A stretch of 59,758 nucleotides of DNA, taken from positions 1 through 59,758 of the forward strand of contig JAFMDF010000017.1 of the NCBI GenBank assembly GCA_017857395.1. Direction: 5' to 3'. This stretch comes from Bacteroidota bacterium (GTDB lineage Bacteria > Bacteroidota > Bacteroidia > Chitinophagales > Saprospiraceae). Made by a program: the position numbers and the translations under genes. Under the pieces are notes generated by a model. That model was not told where the DNA came from, did no database searches, and was given only the letters and a program-made list of their open reading frames with translations. Of this stretch, positions 44,856 through 53,685 are shown one piece after another (the stretch's first letter is position 1; every line of letters starts with the position of its first letter).

Positions 44856-45719
44856 CTACCCTTTCTCCACCTGCCAAATTTGAATAGAATTATAAATATT
44901 GTGTAAGACTATATAAAAAATAGGCCCTAGCGCAACGACTGGATTAAAGTAAGTCAACGCCATCCAAAGGCCAATCATCGTATTTTTGCGTCCCAAAGCT
45001 AGACTATAAGTAAATGGACTACTTTTCCGACCAACAAAAGCACCAATTTTAAATTGCAAGACACACAAACAAGCAACCAGCAATAAGATACCAATCAATT
45101 CTCGTCCAATAATATCTTGATTGCTTTGTATAAAATAGGAAGCATTGCCACAGGCTATGACAATATTGCATAAAAATAGCGGGAAACTTATAAATGTAAG
45201 TTTTTCAACTTGTTGCCTTAATTTTGGCAAACCATTTCGTATAACTTGACTAATAATCAAAGGTATAAAAACTAAAGATAGTACTGGATACGCTAAACTT
45301 CCCAAGGAAATATCGCCTTCTACACTCAAAAAATAAGTCAATAATACAGGTAATAACAGGGCAATGATTGGCGTCGATAATATCACAGCAACTGTTACTT
45401 TCCCTACGCTAGCTTGCAAAAGTTGTGCAATTACAGGTGCTGCTGCCGCCGTAGGTACAATCGTGACGACAAAAGCGATTAAGGCAAGATTTGGAAAAAA
45501 AGGTTGGATAAGGACATACAAAAATAGTGGTAGGCAAATATTAATCGCCAATATCTTAAAATGAGTCGCATTAAATAATTGCCAATTCACTTGAATCCCT
45601 AAAAACGAAAAGAAGAGCATGACCATCAGATTATACCGAATTAAGTAGGTATAAGCATGTCCAAAAGTGAAAATACTTCCAAAAATAATGGCTGCAAAAA
45701 TGAATAGGGCTTTTTTCAT
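44856..45719 (-). CDS. BASS-type (bile acid:Na+ symporter-like) transporter
   Basis: 287 residues with nine or ten transmembrane helices and no signal peptide. The features FLGIQVNWQLF, IVPTAAAAPVIAQLL, and the discontinuous-helix-like stretch LALGRKNTMIGLWMA near the C-terminus fit the BASS/ arsenite-like fold with two inverted repeats of five helices. The Na+-site residues cannot be verified by eye. Substrate unknown: BASS proteins carry organic acids, pantoate or bile acids. Minus strand, convergent with pfkA at 81 bp. Downstream of the unknown protein gene on the same strand, but that gene is over 200 bp away. Confidence 0.75.
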   Translation of the reverse strand: MKKALFIFAAIIFGSIFTFGHAYTYLIRYNLMVMLFFSFLGIQVNWQLFNATHFKILAINICLPLFLYVLIQPFFPNLALIAFVVTIVPTAAAAPVIAQLLQASVGKVTVAVILSTPIIALLLPVLLTYFLSVEGDISLGSLAYPVLSLVFIPLIISQVIRNGLPKLRQQVEKLTFISFPLFLCNIVIACGNASYFIQSNQDIIGRELIGILLLVACLCVLQFKIGAFVGRKSSPFTYSLALGRKNTMIGLWMALTYFNPVVALGPIFYIVLHNIYNSIQIWQVEKG

Positions 45720-45734
45720 GTTTTTAGAAGGTAA

Positions 45735-45925
45735 TGGGTTTTGCCAAATCTTACATCATAAATCATAAATCCGTCGTGTTTTATTTAAATAGATTGAAGA
45801 TTTAAGTTTTTGTTTGCACGCAAATCATAAATCATAAACCTATCTCGTTTTTACCTAGATGGATTTATGATGTAAAATTTATGATTTATGATGTAAAATT
45901 TATGATTTATGATGTATGATTTTTT
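45735..45925. repeat. ATCATAAATC/GATTTATGAT low-complexity repeat cluster
   Basis: Four ATCATAAATC-type blocks on the left half (45745-45840) and tandem ATTTATGATTTATGATGTAAA units (about 21-23 bp) on the right half (45867-45920), complementary to each other. Similar blocks sit at 10905-10945 and 38755-38835. Confidence 0.7.
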
Positions 45926-45941
45926 TAACCTGCTCATACTC

Positions 45942-46448
45942 CTACTTCAGTAGCCCAATTACCCCATCCTTAAACAATTCTAATTCTTTAGTCGTACTTT
46001 CCAATGGGTCATAAACGACCGCATCCGCTCTTCCTTGACCAGATACTATATGAATCGTCCAAGAAGCATCAATAGTCGCTACCGATTGAGCAATCATTTT
46101 TCCATTAGAAAACATCCCTCCAATCACTTCATTTGCTACGACCACTCCAGCTTTATCATAAGTGACTATTCGATATTGATAATCCATCAAGCCCGCTCTG
46201 AAATAGATAATTCCAATAAATTCAGTCGTATCTGGAATACAAAAACAAGGAATAAATTCGGTAAATTCATCCACCTCATTGGTCTCTAAAGGCACGATAT
46301 AATCCTCAATTTCCAATGGATCTAATGGCGGATTTGCTCGACTAAATTCAATATGCGTATCACTCCCCAAAGTTACAGGCAGCTCTACAGGTGGGAATTT
46401 TTTTAAGAAAGTAGTAAAACTTACTTTTTTAACACGATTACTAGCCAT
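45942..46448 (-). CDS. Unknown cytoplasmic protein
   Basis: 168 residues from the ATG at 46448. An upstream start at 46496 is possible but adds a Cys-rich stretch encoded by a repeat-like sequence. No signal peptide or membrane helix. Begins SNRVKKVSFTTFLKKFPPVELPVTLGSDTHIEFS, then has EFIPCFCIPDT and several short strands (FIGIIYFRAGLMDYQYRIVTYD, TIHIVSGQGRADAVVYD). It looks like an all-beta domain. I do not recognise the family. Similar short proteins beginning FLKKFP.VELP occur near ordinary housekeeping genes in Bacteroidota in my memory, but I cannot confirm this. Confidence 0.6.
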   Translation of the reverse strand: MASNRVKKVSFTTFLKKFPPVELPVTLGSDTHIEFSRANPPLDPLEIEDYIVPLETNEVDEFTEFIPCFCIPDTTEFIGIIYFRAGLMDYQYRIVTYDKAGVVVANEVIGGMFSNGKMIAQSVATIDASWTIHIVSGQGRADAVVYDPLESTTKELELFKDGVIGLLK

Positions 46449-46822
46449 TTTTTGACGGTTGACGGTGCATGGTGAACAAGAGTCACAATACACCACTTAA
46501 AAAAAACGCAAAGTTAAGGTATTTACAAGGATTGAAGTAGGAAAGGATGGAAGGATTGAAGGTACGATGTATATACCGCACTCCGAATAGTTTATCTAAA
46601 ATCTCAGTTACTATAAAATCCGTGGGGAAATCTGCCATACAATTCATCTAATAAATTCACCTTATATATTACTCGGACAAGAATGTCCAAGCTACGGCAA
46701 ATCCATCCGCTGAAAAAATCATTTACCGTATTAAAATCCATGGGGAATAAAATCCGTGGGGAAATCTGTAAATAGAATAATTCTAAATAAGAAATCAAAA
46801 AGGGAGAAACTTCAACTAAATC
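46449..46822. repeat. Intergenic region with ATCCGTGGGGAA repeats
   Basis: A 22-bp unit starting ATAAAATCCGTG occurs identically at 46613-46634 and 46747-46768, with a variant (ATCCATGGGGAA) at 46732-46747. The complement recurs at 56156-56190. A GGACAAGAATGTCC stem is at 46675-46688, and GGATTGAAG repeats are near 46524-46560. A minus-strand frame over this region is a by-product of the repeats. Confidence 0.7.
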
Positions 46823-46852
46823 TTTGATTTTGCGCTTTAATAAATACATTTG
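46823..46852 (+). promoter_or_regulatory. Promoter of the sdhCAB operon
   Basis: TTTG (46823-46826), 18 bp, then TACATTTG (46845-46852), a full TTTG/TAnnTTTG pair with spacing one base below the usual 19-21. Transcription would begin near 46858, about 60 bp before sdhC. Confidence 0.65.
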
Positions 46853-46920
46853 TGGGAAAAGTTTGAGCTAGATAGCCACTTTACATTAATATTTAACAAC
46901 TACATAATATTCATCAACAC

Positions 46921-47613
46921 ATGAATTGGTTTACTAAATTTCTAACATCATCAATCGGTCGGAAGCTCATTATGAGTTTGACGGGTTTGTTTTTGATTGT
47001 CTTTTTACTAGTACATTTGATTGGTAATTTGCAATTATTAATTCCAGACGGAGGAGAAGCATTTAATTTATATGCTAAATTTATGACGACGAATCCAGTA
47101 ATTAAATTTACGTCCTATGGATTGTATGCCTTTATATTATTGCATGCTGTTCAAGGCTGGTTATTATGGGCAAAAAATAGAAAAGCAAGAGGTGGACAAG
47201 GCTATGCCGTACAAGCGACCAGAGCAACAGGTACGAACGCTGGCATTGCGAAAAGAATGGGCGCTTTAGGAACGATTGTTTTTATCTTCTTAGTGATCCA
47301 CATGGGACAGTTTTGGTTCAAAATGAAAATGGGGGATTTGCCGGTACAAATATATGACGGTGTAGAAGTCAATGATTTATACGCCCCCGTAAAAGCAGCA
47401 TTCAGTAATATTGGATTTGTTTTGTTTTATGTAATTTCCATGTTGTTTATTGGAATGCACTTAATGCACGGTTTCCAATCTTCTTTTCAGACCTTGGGTT
47501 TAAATCACCAAAAATATACGCCTTTCATTAAGTTTTTGGGGAATGCTTATGCTGTTTTGATTCCTTTGGGATTTGCATTAATTCCAATTATCTTTTTTGT
47601 TAAGAATATGTGA
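46921..47613 (+). CDS. sdhC: Succinate dehydrogenase cytochrome b subunit
   Basis: 230 residues, the single large membrane subunit (b558 type) with five transmembrane helices. [21 protein letters not shown] and [13 protein letters not shown] open the protein as in the family; heme-ligand candidates are the His residues in VHLIGN, LHAVQGW, IHMGQFW and [10 protein letters not shown]. It anchors SdhAB and passes electrons to menaquinone. First gene of sdhC-sdhA-sdhB, with a clear promoter. A 23-bp inverted repeat follows before sdhA, which could tune the amount of sdhA and sdhB message. Confidence 0.94.
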   Translation: MNWFTKFLTSSIGRKLIMSLTGLFLIVFLLVHLIGNLQLLIPDGGEAFNLYAKFMTTNPVIKFTSYGLYAFILLHAVQGWLLWAKNRKARGGQGYAVQATRATGTNAGIAKRMGALGTIVFIFLVIHMGQFWFKMKMGDLPVQIYDGVEVNDLYAPVKAAFSNIGFVLFYVISMLFIGMHLMHGFQSSFQTLGLNHQKYTPFIKFLGNAYAVLIPLGFALIPIIFFVKNM

Positions 47614-47620
47614 TAAATGG

Positions 47621-47684
47621 GTATCGGGCATTAGGTATCAGGTTTCAGGCAGTATGTGCCGACCTGACACCTAATACCCGACAC
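47621..47684 (+). repeat. Inverted repeat between sdhC and sdhA
   Basis: 23-bp arms (47621-47643 and 47662-47684) with three mismatches, all transitions. It lies 8 bp after the sdhC stop and 33 bp before the sdhA ATG, inside the operon, without a T-run. Confidence 0.7.
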
Positions 47685-47717
47685 CTGATACCTTTAAAAT
47701 TTAAAATCAATATATAT

Positions 47718-49718
47718 ATGGCACTTAAGAATAATGTTCCAGAAGGCCCACTAGCCGAAAAATGGACAAATTATCGAGGTTCAATGCCTTTAGTCGCCCC
47801 AAATAATAAGCGTAGATTAGAAGTGATTGTGGTTGGAACGGGATTAGCAGGTGCATCTGCTGCTGCTACCATGGGCGAATTGGGGTATAATGTAAAATGT
47901 TTTACTTTTCACGATAGTCCAAGACGGGCACACTCTATTGCTGCCCAAGGGGGTATCAATGCGGCAAAGAATTACCAAAATGATGGAGATTCTGTTTGGC
48001 GTTTATTTTACGATACGATTAAAGGAGGTGATTATAGAAGTAGAGAAGCGAATGTTCACCGTTTGGCAGAAGCGAGTGTTTCCATTATTGACCAAGCAGT
48101 CGCACAAGGGGTACCTTTGGCAAGAGAATATGGTGGATTATTAGCCAACCGTTCTTTTGGTGGGGTGCAAGTGAGTCGTACTTTCTACGCAAGAGGTCAG
48201 ACAGGCCAGCAATTATTGATTGGCGCTTACCAAGCTTTATCTCGTCAGATTTCTAAAGGAAGTGTGACGATGTATAATCGACATGAGATGTTGGATTTGG
48301 TAAAAATTGACGGAAAGGCAAGAGGGATTATCGCTAGAAACTTGTTGACGGGTAAATTGGAGCGTCACGCAGCCCATTGTGTCGTTATGGCAACTGGTGG
48401 CTACGGAAACGTTTTCTACTTATCTACCAATGCAATGGGTAGTAATGTAAGTGCAGGATGGAGAACGGTGAAGAGAGGCGCATTATTTGCGAATCCATGT
48501 TATACGCAGATTCACCCAACTTGTATTCCTGTATCAGGCGATTACCAATCTAAGTTGACCTTGATGTCCGAGAGTTTAAGAAATGATGGACGGGTTTGGG
48601 TGCCTGCTAAAGTGGAAGATGCCAAAGCCATTAGAGAAGGTAGAAAGACCGCATTAGATATTCCAGAAGCAGATAGAGATTATTTCTTAGAGCGTCGTTA
48701 TCCTGCGTTCGGTAACTTAGTACCTAGAGATGTTGCTTCTAGAGCAGCGAAAGTAGAATGTGATAAAGGACATGGTATTGTAGCGACAGGAAATGGGGTA
48801 TTCTTAGATTTTGCCGAAGCGATTGAAAGATACGGAAAATCAGCCGCACACTCTCAAGGATTACACAATCCTGGAAAAGATATTATTACTAAATTGGGTA
48901 CTGCTGTAGTGGAGGAAAAATACGGAAACCTTTTCGAAATGTATGAAAAGATTTCTGGTGAAAATCCTTACAAATTCCCGATGAAAATTTATCCTGCGGT
49001 TCATTACACAATGGGCGGTATTTGGGTAGATTATCATTTAGAAACGAATATTCCTGGTTTATTCTGTTTAGGAGAAGCTAACTTTAGTGATCACGGCGCC
49101 AACCGTTTAGGTGCTTCCGCCTTAATGCAAGGTTTAGCGGATGGCTACTTTGTAATTCCTTACACAATTGGAACGTTCTTGTCAAAAGAAATTAGAACAC
49201 CAAAAATTTCTCGGGATGCACCAGAATTTGCCGCAGCAGAAGCAGATGTTCATAAGCGATTACAAGGTTTCTTAGATATCCAAGGCAATCAATCCGTAGA
49301 AAGTTTCCATAGAAGATTAGGAAAAATCATGTGGGAATACTGTGGAATGGCAAGAAATGCAGAAGGACTTAAAAAGGCAATAAAGTTAATTCAAGACCTA
49401 AGAAAAGAATTCTACAGCGATCTATTTGTACCGGGCAAGCAAGATGAATTTAACCCTGAATTAGAAAAAGCAGCTAGAGTTGCCGATTTTATCGAATTGG
49501 GTGAATTATTTGCGGTAGATGCGTTGAACAGAAACGAAAGTTGTGGTGGCCACTTCCGAGAAGAATATGCGACTCCAGAGGGAGAAGCGATGCGAGTAGA
49601 TGATGAATTCACCTACACTTCCGCTTGGGAATGGACTGATGTCAACAGCGAACCAATTTTACATAAAGAAGAATTGATTTTCGATAATGTAGAATTGAAG
49701 ACAAGGTCTTATAAATAG
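47718..49718 (+). CDS. sdhA: Succinate dehydrogenase flavoprotein subunit
   Basis: 666 residues from the ATG at 47718 ([15 protein letters not shown]). A longer frame opening at 47610 runs through the inter-gene hairpin and is not used. FAD-binding [31 protein letters not shown] with the His that links [20 protein letters not shown] and [19 protein letters not shown] near the active site, and a C-terminal capping region. Oxidises succinate to fumarate and passes electrons to the iron-sulfur subunit. Length and order match other Bacteroidota b558-type enzymes. Confidence 0.97.
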   Translation: MALKNNVPEGPLAEKWTNYRGSMPLVAPNNKRRLEVIVVGTGLAGASAAATMGELGYNVKCFTFHDSPRRAHSIAAQGGINAAKNYQNDGDSVWRLFYDTIKGGDYRSREANVHRLAEASVSIIDQAVAQGVPLAREYGGLLANRSFGGVQVSRTFYARGQTGQQLLIGAYQALSRQISKGSVTMYNRHEMLDLVKIDGKARGIIARNLLTGKLERHAAHCVVMATGGYGNVFYLSTNAMGSNVSAGWRTVKRGALFANPCYTQIHPTCIPVSGDYQSKLTLMSESLRNDGRVWVPAKVEDAKAIREGRKTALDIPEADRDYFLERRYPAFGNLVPRDVASRAAKVECDKGHGIVATGNGVFLDFAEAIERYGKSAAHSQGLHNPGKDIITKLGTAVVEEKYGNLFEMYEKISGENPYKFPMKIYPAVHYTMGGIWVDYHLETNIPGLFCLGEANFSDHGANRLGASALMQGLADGYFVIPYTIGTFLSKEIRTPKISRDAPEFAAAEADVHKRLQGFLDIQGNQSVESFHRRLGKIMWEYCGMARNAEGLKKAIKLIQDLRKEFYSDLFVPGKQDEFNPELEKAARVADFIELGELFAVDALNRNESCGGHFREEYATPEGEAMRVDDEFTYTSAWEWTDVNSEPILHKEELIFDNVELKTRSYK

Positions 49719-49930
49719 TTAGGAGTTATAAGTGATGAGTTATGAGTGGATGCACGGTAACTCAGCAACAATAGGCAGTTGCTATAAAAATTGTGGAGAC
49801 AGGATAGAGGCGTTGAGATTTTTGAAACTATTTTATCATTGCTAGTCAATAGAAATTACCAAAAAAGAAAAACTATGTTTTCTATGTGTAAAAACTATGT
49901 GGCTATGTGTTAAAAGAAAAATTAAAAAAA

Positions 49931-50698
49931 ATGAGTCACGGTAATATGAATTTGACCCTAAAAGTGTGGAGACAAAAAAGTGGTCAACATAAAGGAAATT
50001 TTGAAACTCATAAAGTCCAAGCCAGCGAGCACATGAGTTTTTTAGAGATGTTGGACGTTTTAAACGAAAAATTAATCTCCGAAAGAAAAACACCTGTTGC
50101 TTTTGAGCACGATTGTAGAGAAGGGATTTGTGGTTCTTGCAGTATGGTGATTAATGGACAGCCGCACGGTCCTCAAAGAGGCACAACGACTTGTCAATTG
50201 CACATGCGTCAATTCAATGATGGAGATGTGATTGCGATTGAGCCGTTTAGAGCAGCCGCTTTTCCTGTCATCAAAGATTTAGTCGTTGACCGTTCTGCTT
50301 TTGATAGAATTATTCAATCAGGTGGGTATATCTCTGTTAATACTGGTCAAGCAGTTGATGGTAACTCTATTCCTATCGAAAAGGATTTATCAGGTCAGGC
50401 TTTTGATGCAGCGACTTGTATCGGTTGTGGAGCTTGTGTAGCGGCTTGTCCAAATGCTTCAGCGATGTTGTTTACTTCTGCTAAAGTATCACACTTGAAC
50501 TTATTGCCACAAGGTAAAGTGGAAGCAGCACAGCGGGTATTAAGCATGGTGAATCAAATGGATGAAGAAGGATTTGGTATGTGCTCTAATATCACGGCTT
50601 GTGAAGCGGAATGTCCAAAGGAGATTTCTGTTGATAATATCGCTCGGATGAATCGGGAGTACATTTCGGCTACTTTGGGGTCTAATAAAACGGCTTAA
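49931..50698 (+). CDS. sdhB: Succinate dehydrogenase iron-sulfur subunit
   Basis: 255 residues from the ATG at 49931; an in-frame GTG at 49907 lies in a CTATGTGT direct repeat and is not favoured. Ferredoxin-type [2Fe-2S] ligands: [15 protein letters not shown] with a fourth Cys at TTTCQLHM. Next [13 protein letters not shown] gives three ligands of one cubane cluster, and [15 protein letters not shown] gives the rest for the [4Fe-4S] and [3Fe-4S] centres. Passes electrons from SdhA FAD to menaquinone at SdhC. 212 bp after sdhA, with repeat words (CTATGTG) in the gap. Ends at a strong terminator. Confidence 0.97.
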   Translation: MSHGNMNLTLKVWRQKSGQHKGNFETHKVQASEHMSFLEMLDVLNEKLISERKTPVAFEHDCREGICGSCSMVINGQPHGPQRGTTTCQLHMRQFNDGDVIAIEPFRAAAFPVIKDLVVDRSAFDRIIQSGGYISVNTGQAVDGNSIPIEKDLSGQAFDAATCIGCGACVAACPNASAMLFTSAKVSHLNLLPQGKVEAAQRVLSMVNQMDEEGFGMCSNITACEAECPKEISVDNIARMNREYISATLGSNKTA

Positions 50699-50780
50699 GG
50701 AATGATGAACTATAAATGATAAACGATGAACTCGTTATTAATTATAACTTTTGGGCTTTAAACTGAAAGTACTTCTTTAT

Positions 50781-50816
50781 AAAACGCCTCTTTTCTTAGT
50801 TGAGAAGAGGCGTTTT
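50781..50816 (+). terminator. Intrinsic terminator of the sdh operon
   Basis: Arms AAAACGCCTCTT (50781-50792) and AAGAGGCGTTTT (50805-50816), perfect, followed by a T. It also serves the convergent SEC-C gene, whose stop is 10 bp away. Confidence 0.85.
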
Positions 50817-50825
50817 TGTATAACT

Positions 50826-51404
50826 TTATCTTCTCTTTCCTTTTCGCAATCTAGACCTATTTTTCCCACAACATAATTTAAATATTTTCCCACTTTGACA
50901 TGCGCAAGGCGTTAATGGATTCATTAATGCCCTTAATTTACTAGGCATACGCATGCCTTTTTTATATTTAAAAAAGGCATAATGTCGTTGTAAACGTTGA
51001 GCATAATCCTCATCTTTCTCTATTAAATCGATAAAAGTAGCCAATAGAAAAGGAGCATATTGAGATTGAGGTTGCATAGAATCTAGTGCTGGCCCTTTAA
51101 ATTCTTGAATCATTTTATCTTCAAATCCTCCCGACCAATCTCGATAAAATTTAAAATCTTCCCAACCATAAGATATAGTCGCTAAAGGTTGTTTCGAATA
51201 AGCTTCTTTTTTATCCTCATATACGGAAACCAATGCTCTACGGCAATCACATTGTTTATCAGCACAATAAGATGGCACAAAGGCATAGCTTCCAATTGGT
51301 ATTTTTTCATTTGTTAAGAAGGTAATAACTCTAGTCTCTCTTTCTGCTATTTTTTTGAAGAGTTTAAAAAACGGCTCGTAATGCATAATTTTCTCTTTAG
51401 TCAT
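50826..51404 (-). CDS. SEC-C motif protein with an extra Cys cluster
   Basis: 192 residues from MTKEKIMHYEPF (51404); a start at 51479 would add 25 residues with an unlikely, hydrophobic composition. The C-terminus has the SEC-C zinc motif PCACQSGKIFKLCCGKNRS (C-x-C-x8-C-C/H type). A second cluster, YCADKQCDCRRAL near residue 55, recurs in this protein group. In between are helices (FDKMIQEFKGPAL-like, here EDKMIQEFKGPAL, then YAPFLLATFIDLI). SEC-C modules bind zinc and act in protein or RNA contacts (SecA tail). Function unknown. Convergent with the sdh operon. Confidence 0.72.
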   Translation of the reverse strand: MTKEKIMHYEPFFKLFKKIAERETRVITFLTNEKIPIGSYAFVPSYCADKQCDCRRALVSVYEDKKEAYSKQPLATISYGWEDFKFYRDWSGGFEDKMIQEFKGPALDSMQPQSQYAPFLLATFIDLIEKDEDYAQRLQRHYAFFKYKKGMRMPSKLRALMNPLTPCACQSGKIFKLCCGKNRSRLRKGKRR

Positions 51405-51524
51405 ATCAATTAACACTATCAAATATCGGAAATTACCATCAATAAATGAAATCCTATAAATATAGATGATATACTCCATTTAACTGGGCTAATAAAACAT
51501 ACCCAAAAAATCCCATTTTTTCTA

Positions 51525-51532
51525 TACCTTTG
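51525..51532 (+). promoter_or_regulatory. -7 element upstream of the short ORF and DUF434 gene
   Basis: TACCTTTG matches TAnnTTTG exactly. Start of transcription would be near 51538, leaving about 130 bases before the DUF434 ATG and including the short ORF below. Confidence 0.5.
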
Positions 51533-51582
51533 AAGCATTCGTGAGGTAAATCCAAAACTATAAATTATTTAAAAAAACCAAA

Positions 51583-51675
51583 TTGCATTGGGAATCACTA
51601 GCTCAACAATACCCCATGTATAAAGAATTTGTAGAAAACCTAGAAACTATTAAGAAAGATAGAGAGAATTTATGA
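51583..51675 (+). CDS. Short upstream ORF coupled to DUF434 (ATGA overlap)
   Basis: An open frame ending TGA at 51673-51675, overlapping the DUF434 ATG at 51672 (ATGA). It can start at TTG 51583 (30 residues) or ATG 51616 (19 residues: MYKEFVENLETIKKDREN and Leu). The peptide is charged and helical, with no relative that I recognise. Either a coupled leader peptide or the tail of an eroded gene. Confidence 0.4.
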   Translation: MHWESLAQQYPMYKEFVENLETIKKDRENL

Positions 51676-52397
51676 ACCCATCCACCATCAAAAACAGAGG
51701 CCAACACCCAAACGACCCAAAAATCTTCGCCCCCAAATGGCAGCCCATCTTCCACGAAGCGGTCAGCGATCTCTCTTTCCTATTATCCAAAGGCTACGGT
51801 GAAAAATCAGCTACTCAATTAGTCGGTAATCGCTATCGGTTGAATGCTCGACAACAAAAGGCATTGGGGCGAATGGCAGTAGCACCGTCGGCAGTTAGCA
51901 GTCGGCAGATGAAGGCTTGTACAGTCGAAGCCTTACAAAACCAATCAGTCGTCATAGATGGTTTTAATTTATTGATTTTGCTAGAAGGTGCTTTGTCAGG
52001 TGCGTATATTTTTAAAGGCATGGATGGCGTTTATCGAGATATTGCAGGTGTGCACGGTTCTTATAAACGGGTGCAGAAGACGGAGCAAGCGATTGATATG
52101 GTCGGTCAAACATTAGCGGAATTTGGCGTTACCAAAACCTATTGGTTTTTAGATAAACCTGTTTCTAATAGTGGGCGCTTAAAAGTTCGCTTATTGGAAA
52201 AAGCAACAATAGCCGATTATGATTGGGAAGTAGCGTTAGTATTTAATCCAGATAAAGCGGTGGCAGAACATGAGGCCGTTACCATTAGCGGCGATGGTTG
52301 GGTGATAGATAATTCGACTCGTTGGTTTAATTTAATGGCTATTTTGTTAGAGAAAGCGTTAATTCAGCCATTACCACCGATTATTTCTGCTTTTTAG
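51672..52397 (+). CDS. DUF434/DUF5616-type protein with NYN/PIN-like core
   Basis: 241 residues. The N-terminal DUF434 segment (residues about 15-75) has HEAVSDLSFLLSKGYGEKSATQLVGNRYRLNARQQ in part (landmarks FLLSKGYGEKSA and VGNRYRL). From residue 95 it holds SVVIDGFNLLILLEGAL, a nuclease-like NYN/PIN first strand with Asp, then FKGMDGVYRDIAGVHGSYK and TKTYWFLDKPVSNSGRLK with a second Asp. This order recalls metal-dependent RNA nucleases, but activity has not been shown to my knowledge. Cytoplasmic. Plus strand, ATGA-coupled to the short ORF upstream; base use in the first 80 codons is C-richer than neighbours. Confidence 0.82.
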   Translation: MNPSTIKNRGQHPNDPKIFAPKWQPIFHEAVSDLSFLLSKGYGEKSATQLVGNRYRLNARQQKALGRMAVAPSAVSSRQMKACTVEALQNQSVVIDGFNLLILLEGALSGAYIFKGMDGVYRDIAGVHGSYKRVQKTEQAIDMVGQTLAEFGVTKTYWFLDKPVSNSGRLKVRLLEKATIADYDWEVALVFNPDKAVAEHEAVTISGDGWVIDNSTRWFNLMAILLEKALIQPLPPIISAF

Positions 52398-52439
52398 GCA
52401 TCTCTTTCCACGAATATGCGTTTTTAGGTAAACATCCCC

Positions 52440-52524
52440 GATTTGCTAAATCTGCCAGGTTTAGTAAATCTTAAAGGGAAAAATTCACCGTATGAGATTT
52501 ACTAAATTCTTGATTTAGCAAATC
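52440..52524. terminator. Nested inverted repeat after DUF434
   Basis: Outer arms GATTTGCTAAATC (52440-52452) and GATTTAGCAAATC (52512-52524), perfect 13 bp; inner arms TTTAGTAAATCT (52460-52471) and AGATTTACTAAA (52495-52506), perfect 12 bp. Both stems can form together. It is between two plus-strand genes. Confidence 0.6.
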
Positions 52525-52550
52525 TTTGCAATTTACATCAATCTCCCATC

Positions 52551-53390
52551 ATGATAAAAATATCTACCATCAGTCTGGTTTTACTAATAATTTTAGCCCT
52601 AAGCATTGGTGCAACTATCGCTTGGTTCTGGAAAAAACGCTCAGAAGGCACTTGGAAAGTTGATTTTCTAAAAGCAGATAAGGCCAATAAGTCTTTGGAA
52701 AAACAAGTCAGTAAAAAGGAAAAAGACGTCAATCGCCTAAAAAAGCAAACGGAAGGCTTGAAAGGAAAAGCGGCTGATATAGCAGCAACTCATGCTACTA
52801 AAATAACCGAATTAAAGACACAATTGGAAACTTTAACTGCTGAAAATGCAGCAGTTAAAACAGACAAACAAGATTTTAAAGCTAAATCCCAACAATTAAG
52901 TACTGAATTAGACCGGCTCCAAAAAACATATAAAAAATTAGAAGAAAAATACAAGAAAGATACCACCAATCTAAAAGAGTGGACAAATGACCGAGCAAGT
53001 TTTAATCGCCAATTTAAAGACCTGAAAACTAAGCTAAAATTAGCAGAGGAAAAAGTTGCTCGATTGACAGGTACAATTGAAAAACAAACCAAAGAAATGG
53101 ACGAAAATAAAGCCTTTCTTAAAAATTTACGTTCTTTAAAAGTCCAAAATATTAAATTCAAGGAAGACTTAAAATACTGGGAAAAGAAACATTATGACAC
53201 GCACCACGAATTAGCCACGCTAAAATCAAAAGTGGATGGTGTGATGGAAAAAAATCAAGAATTAGAAATGGTCAATCAATCGGCAGCGCAATCTAATCAA
53301 CAAATGCTGCAGAAAGTGCAGGAGTTTAAAGTACGATTTGTCGATATGAATAATAAGTATCATAAATTAGTGGAGCGTCGGAAAAATTAA
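52551..53390 (+). CDS. Membrane-anchored coiled-coil protein
   Basis: 279 residues. One transmembrane helix at about residues 5-27 with a Trp and a basic stop (WFWKKRSEG), then an almost unbroken coiled coil (residues 45-270) of Lys, Glu, Leu and Gln heptads, e.g. LKTQLETLTAENAAVK, LDRLQKTYKKLEEKYKK and LKYWEKKHYDTHHELATLKSK. No enzymatic domain. Topology (short N-terminus outside, coil inside or the reverse) is unclear; the positive-inside rule puts the coil in the cytoplasm. Could be a scaffold or envelope spacer. Between DUF434 and DUF1456 on the plus strand. Confidence 0.75.
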   Translation: MIKISTISLVLLIILALSIGATIAWFWKKRSEGTWKVDFLKADKANKSLEKQVSKKEKDVNRLKKQTEGLKGKAADIAATHATKITELKTQLETLTAENAAVKTDKQDFKAKSQQLSTELDRLQKTYKKLEEKYKKDTTNLKEWTNDRASFNRQFKDLKTKLKLAEEKVARLTGTIEKQTKEMDENKAFLKNLRSLKVQNIKFKEDLKYWEKKHYDTHHELATLKSKVDGVMEKNQELEMVNQSAAQSNQQMLQKVQEFKVRFVDMNNKYHKLVERRKN

Positions 53391-53424
53391 CAATAGTAGT
53401 TTGGCATCCTCATCCATATTATTT

Positions 53425-53526
53425 TACCACTTAGTCATTTAAGTTCATTAAAGAATAGATCGTTAGATAATTATCCGTTGATAAATATAATGTATTTTCT
53501 AAGTGCACTTGAATGACTAAGTGGTA
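53425..53526. repeat. 20-bp inverted repeat with 62-bp spacer
   Basis: TACCACTTAGTCATTTAAGT (53425-53444) and its complement at 53507-53526 with one T/C mismatch. It lies 34 bp past the coiled-coil gene stop. An ATCCGT-word block follows (53575-53612). Confidence 0.65.
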
Positions 53527-53673
53527 GAAAAAACTCTCCTTATTATCATTTTCTTTCCTGCTATATAAAATCCGTCCAAATCCGTTAATTCCATCAAATC
53601 CGTGTATCCTTCCTCCTAGCACGTCCGCTTAAAAATCTAAGCCCATGAAATTTTTTTAAACTCAGAATTCTAC

Positions 53674-53681
53674 TACCTTTG
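53674..53681 (+). promoter_or_regulatory. -7 element directly at the DUF1456 start
   Basis: TACCTTTG (exact TAnnTTTG), only 4 bp before ATG at 53686. Transcription starting 4-7 bp after the element would begin at or beside the A of ATG. Confidence 0.5.
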
Positions 53682-53685
53682 TAAC

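Noticed and set aside
46604-46849. Minus-strand 81-codon frame upstream of sdhC
   Set aside because: It is encoded by ATCCGTGGGG direct repeats and overlaps the sdhC promoter. The repeated FPHGFYSN/FPMDFNT words come from the DNA repeats.
47610-47717. Longer sdhA start at 47610
   Set aside because: The extension is translated from the sdhC-sdhA inverted repeat, and SdhA homologues start near MALKN at 47718.
53431-53622. Minus-strand 63-codon frame between the coiled-coil and DUF1456 genes
   Set aside because: It lies over an inverted repeat and ATCCGT words, with no start signal or motif.
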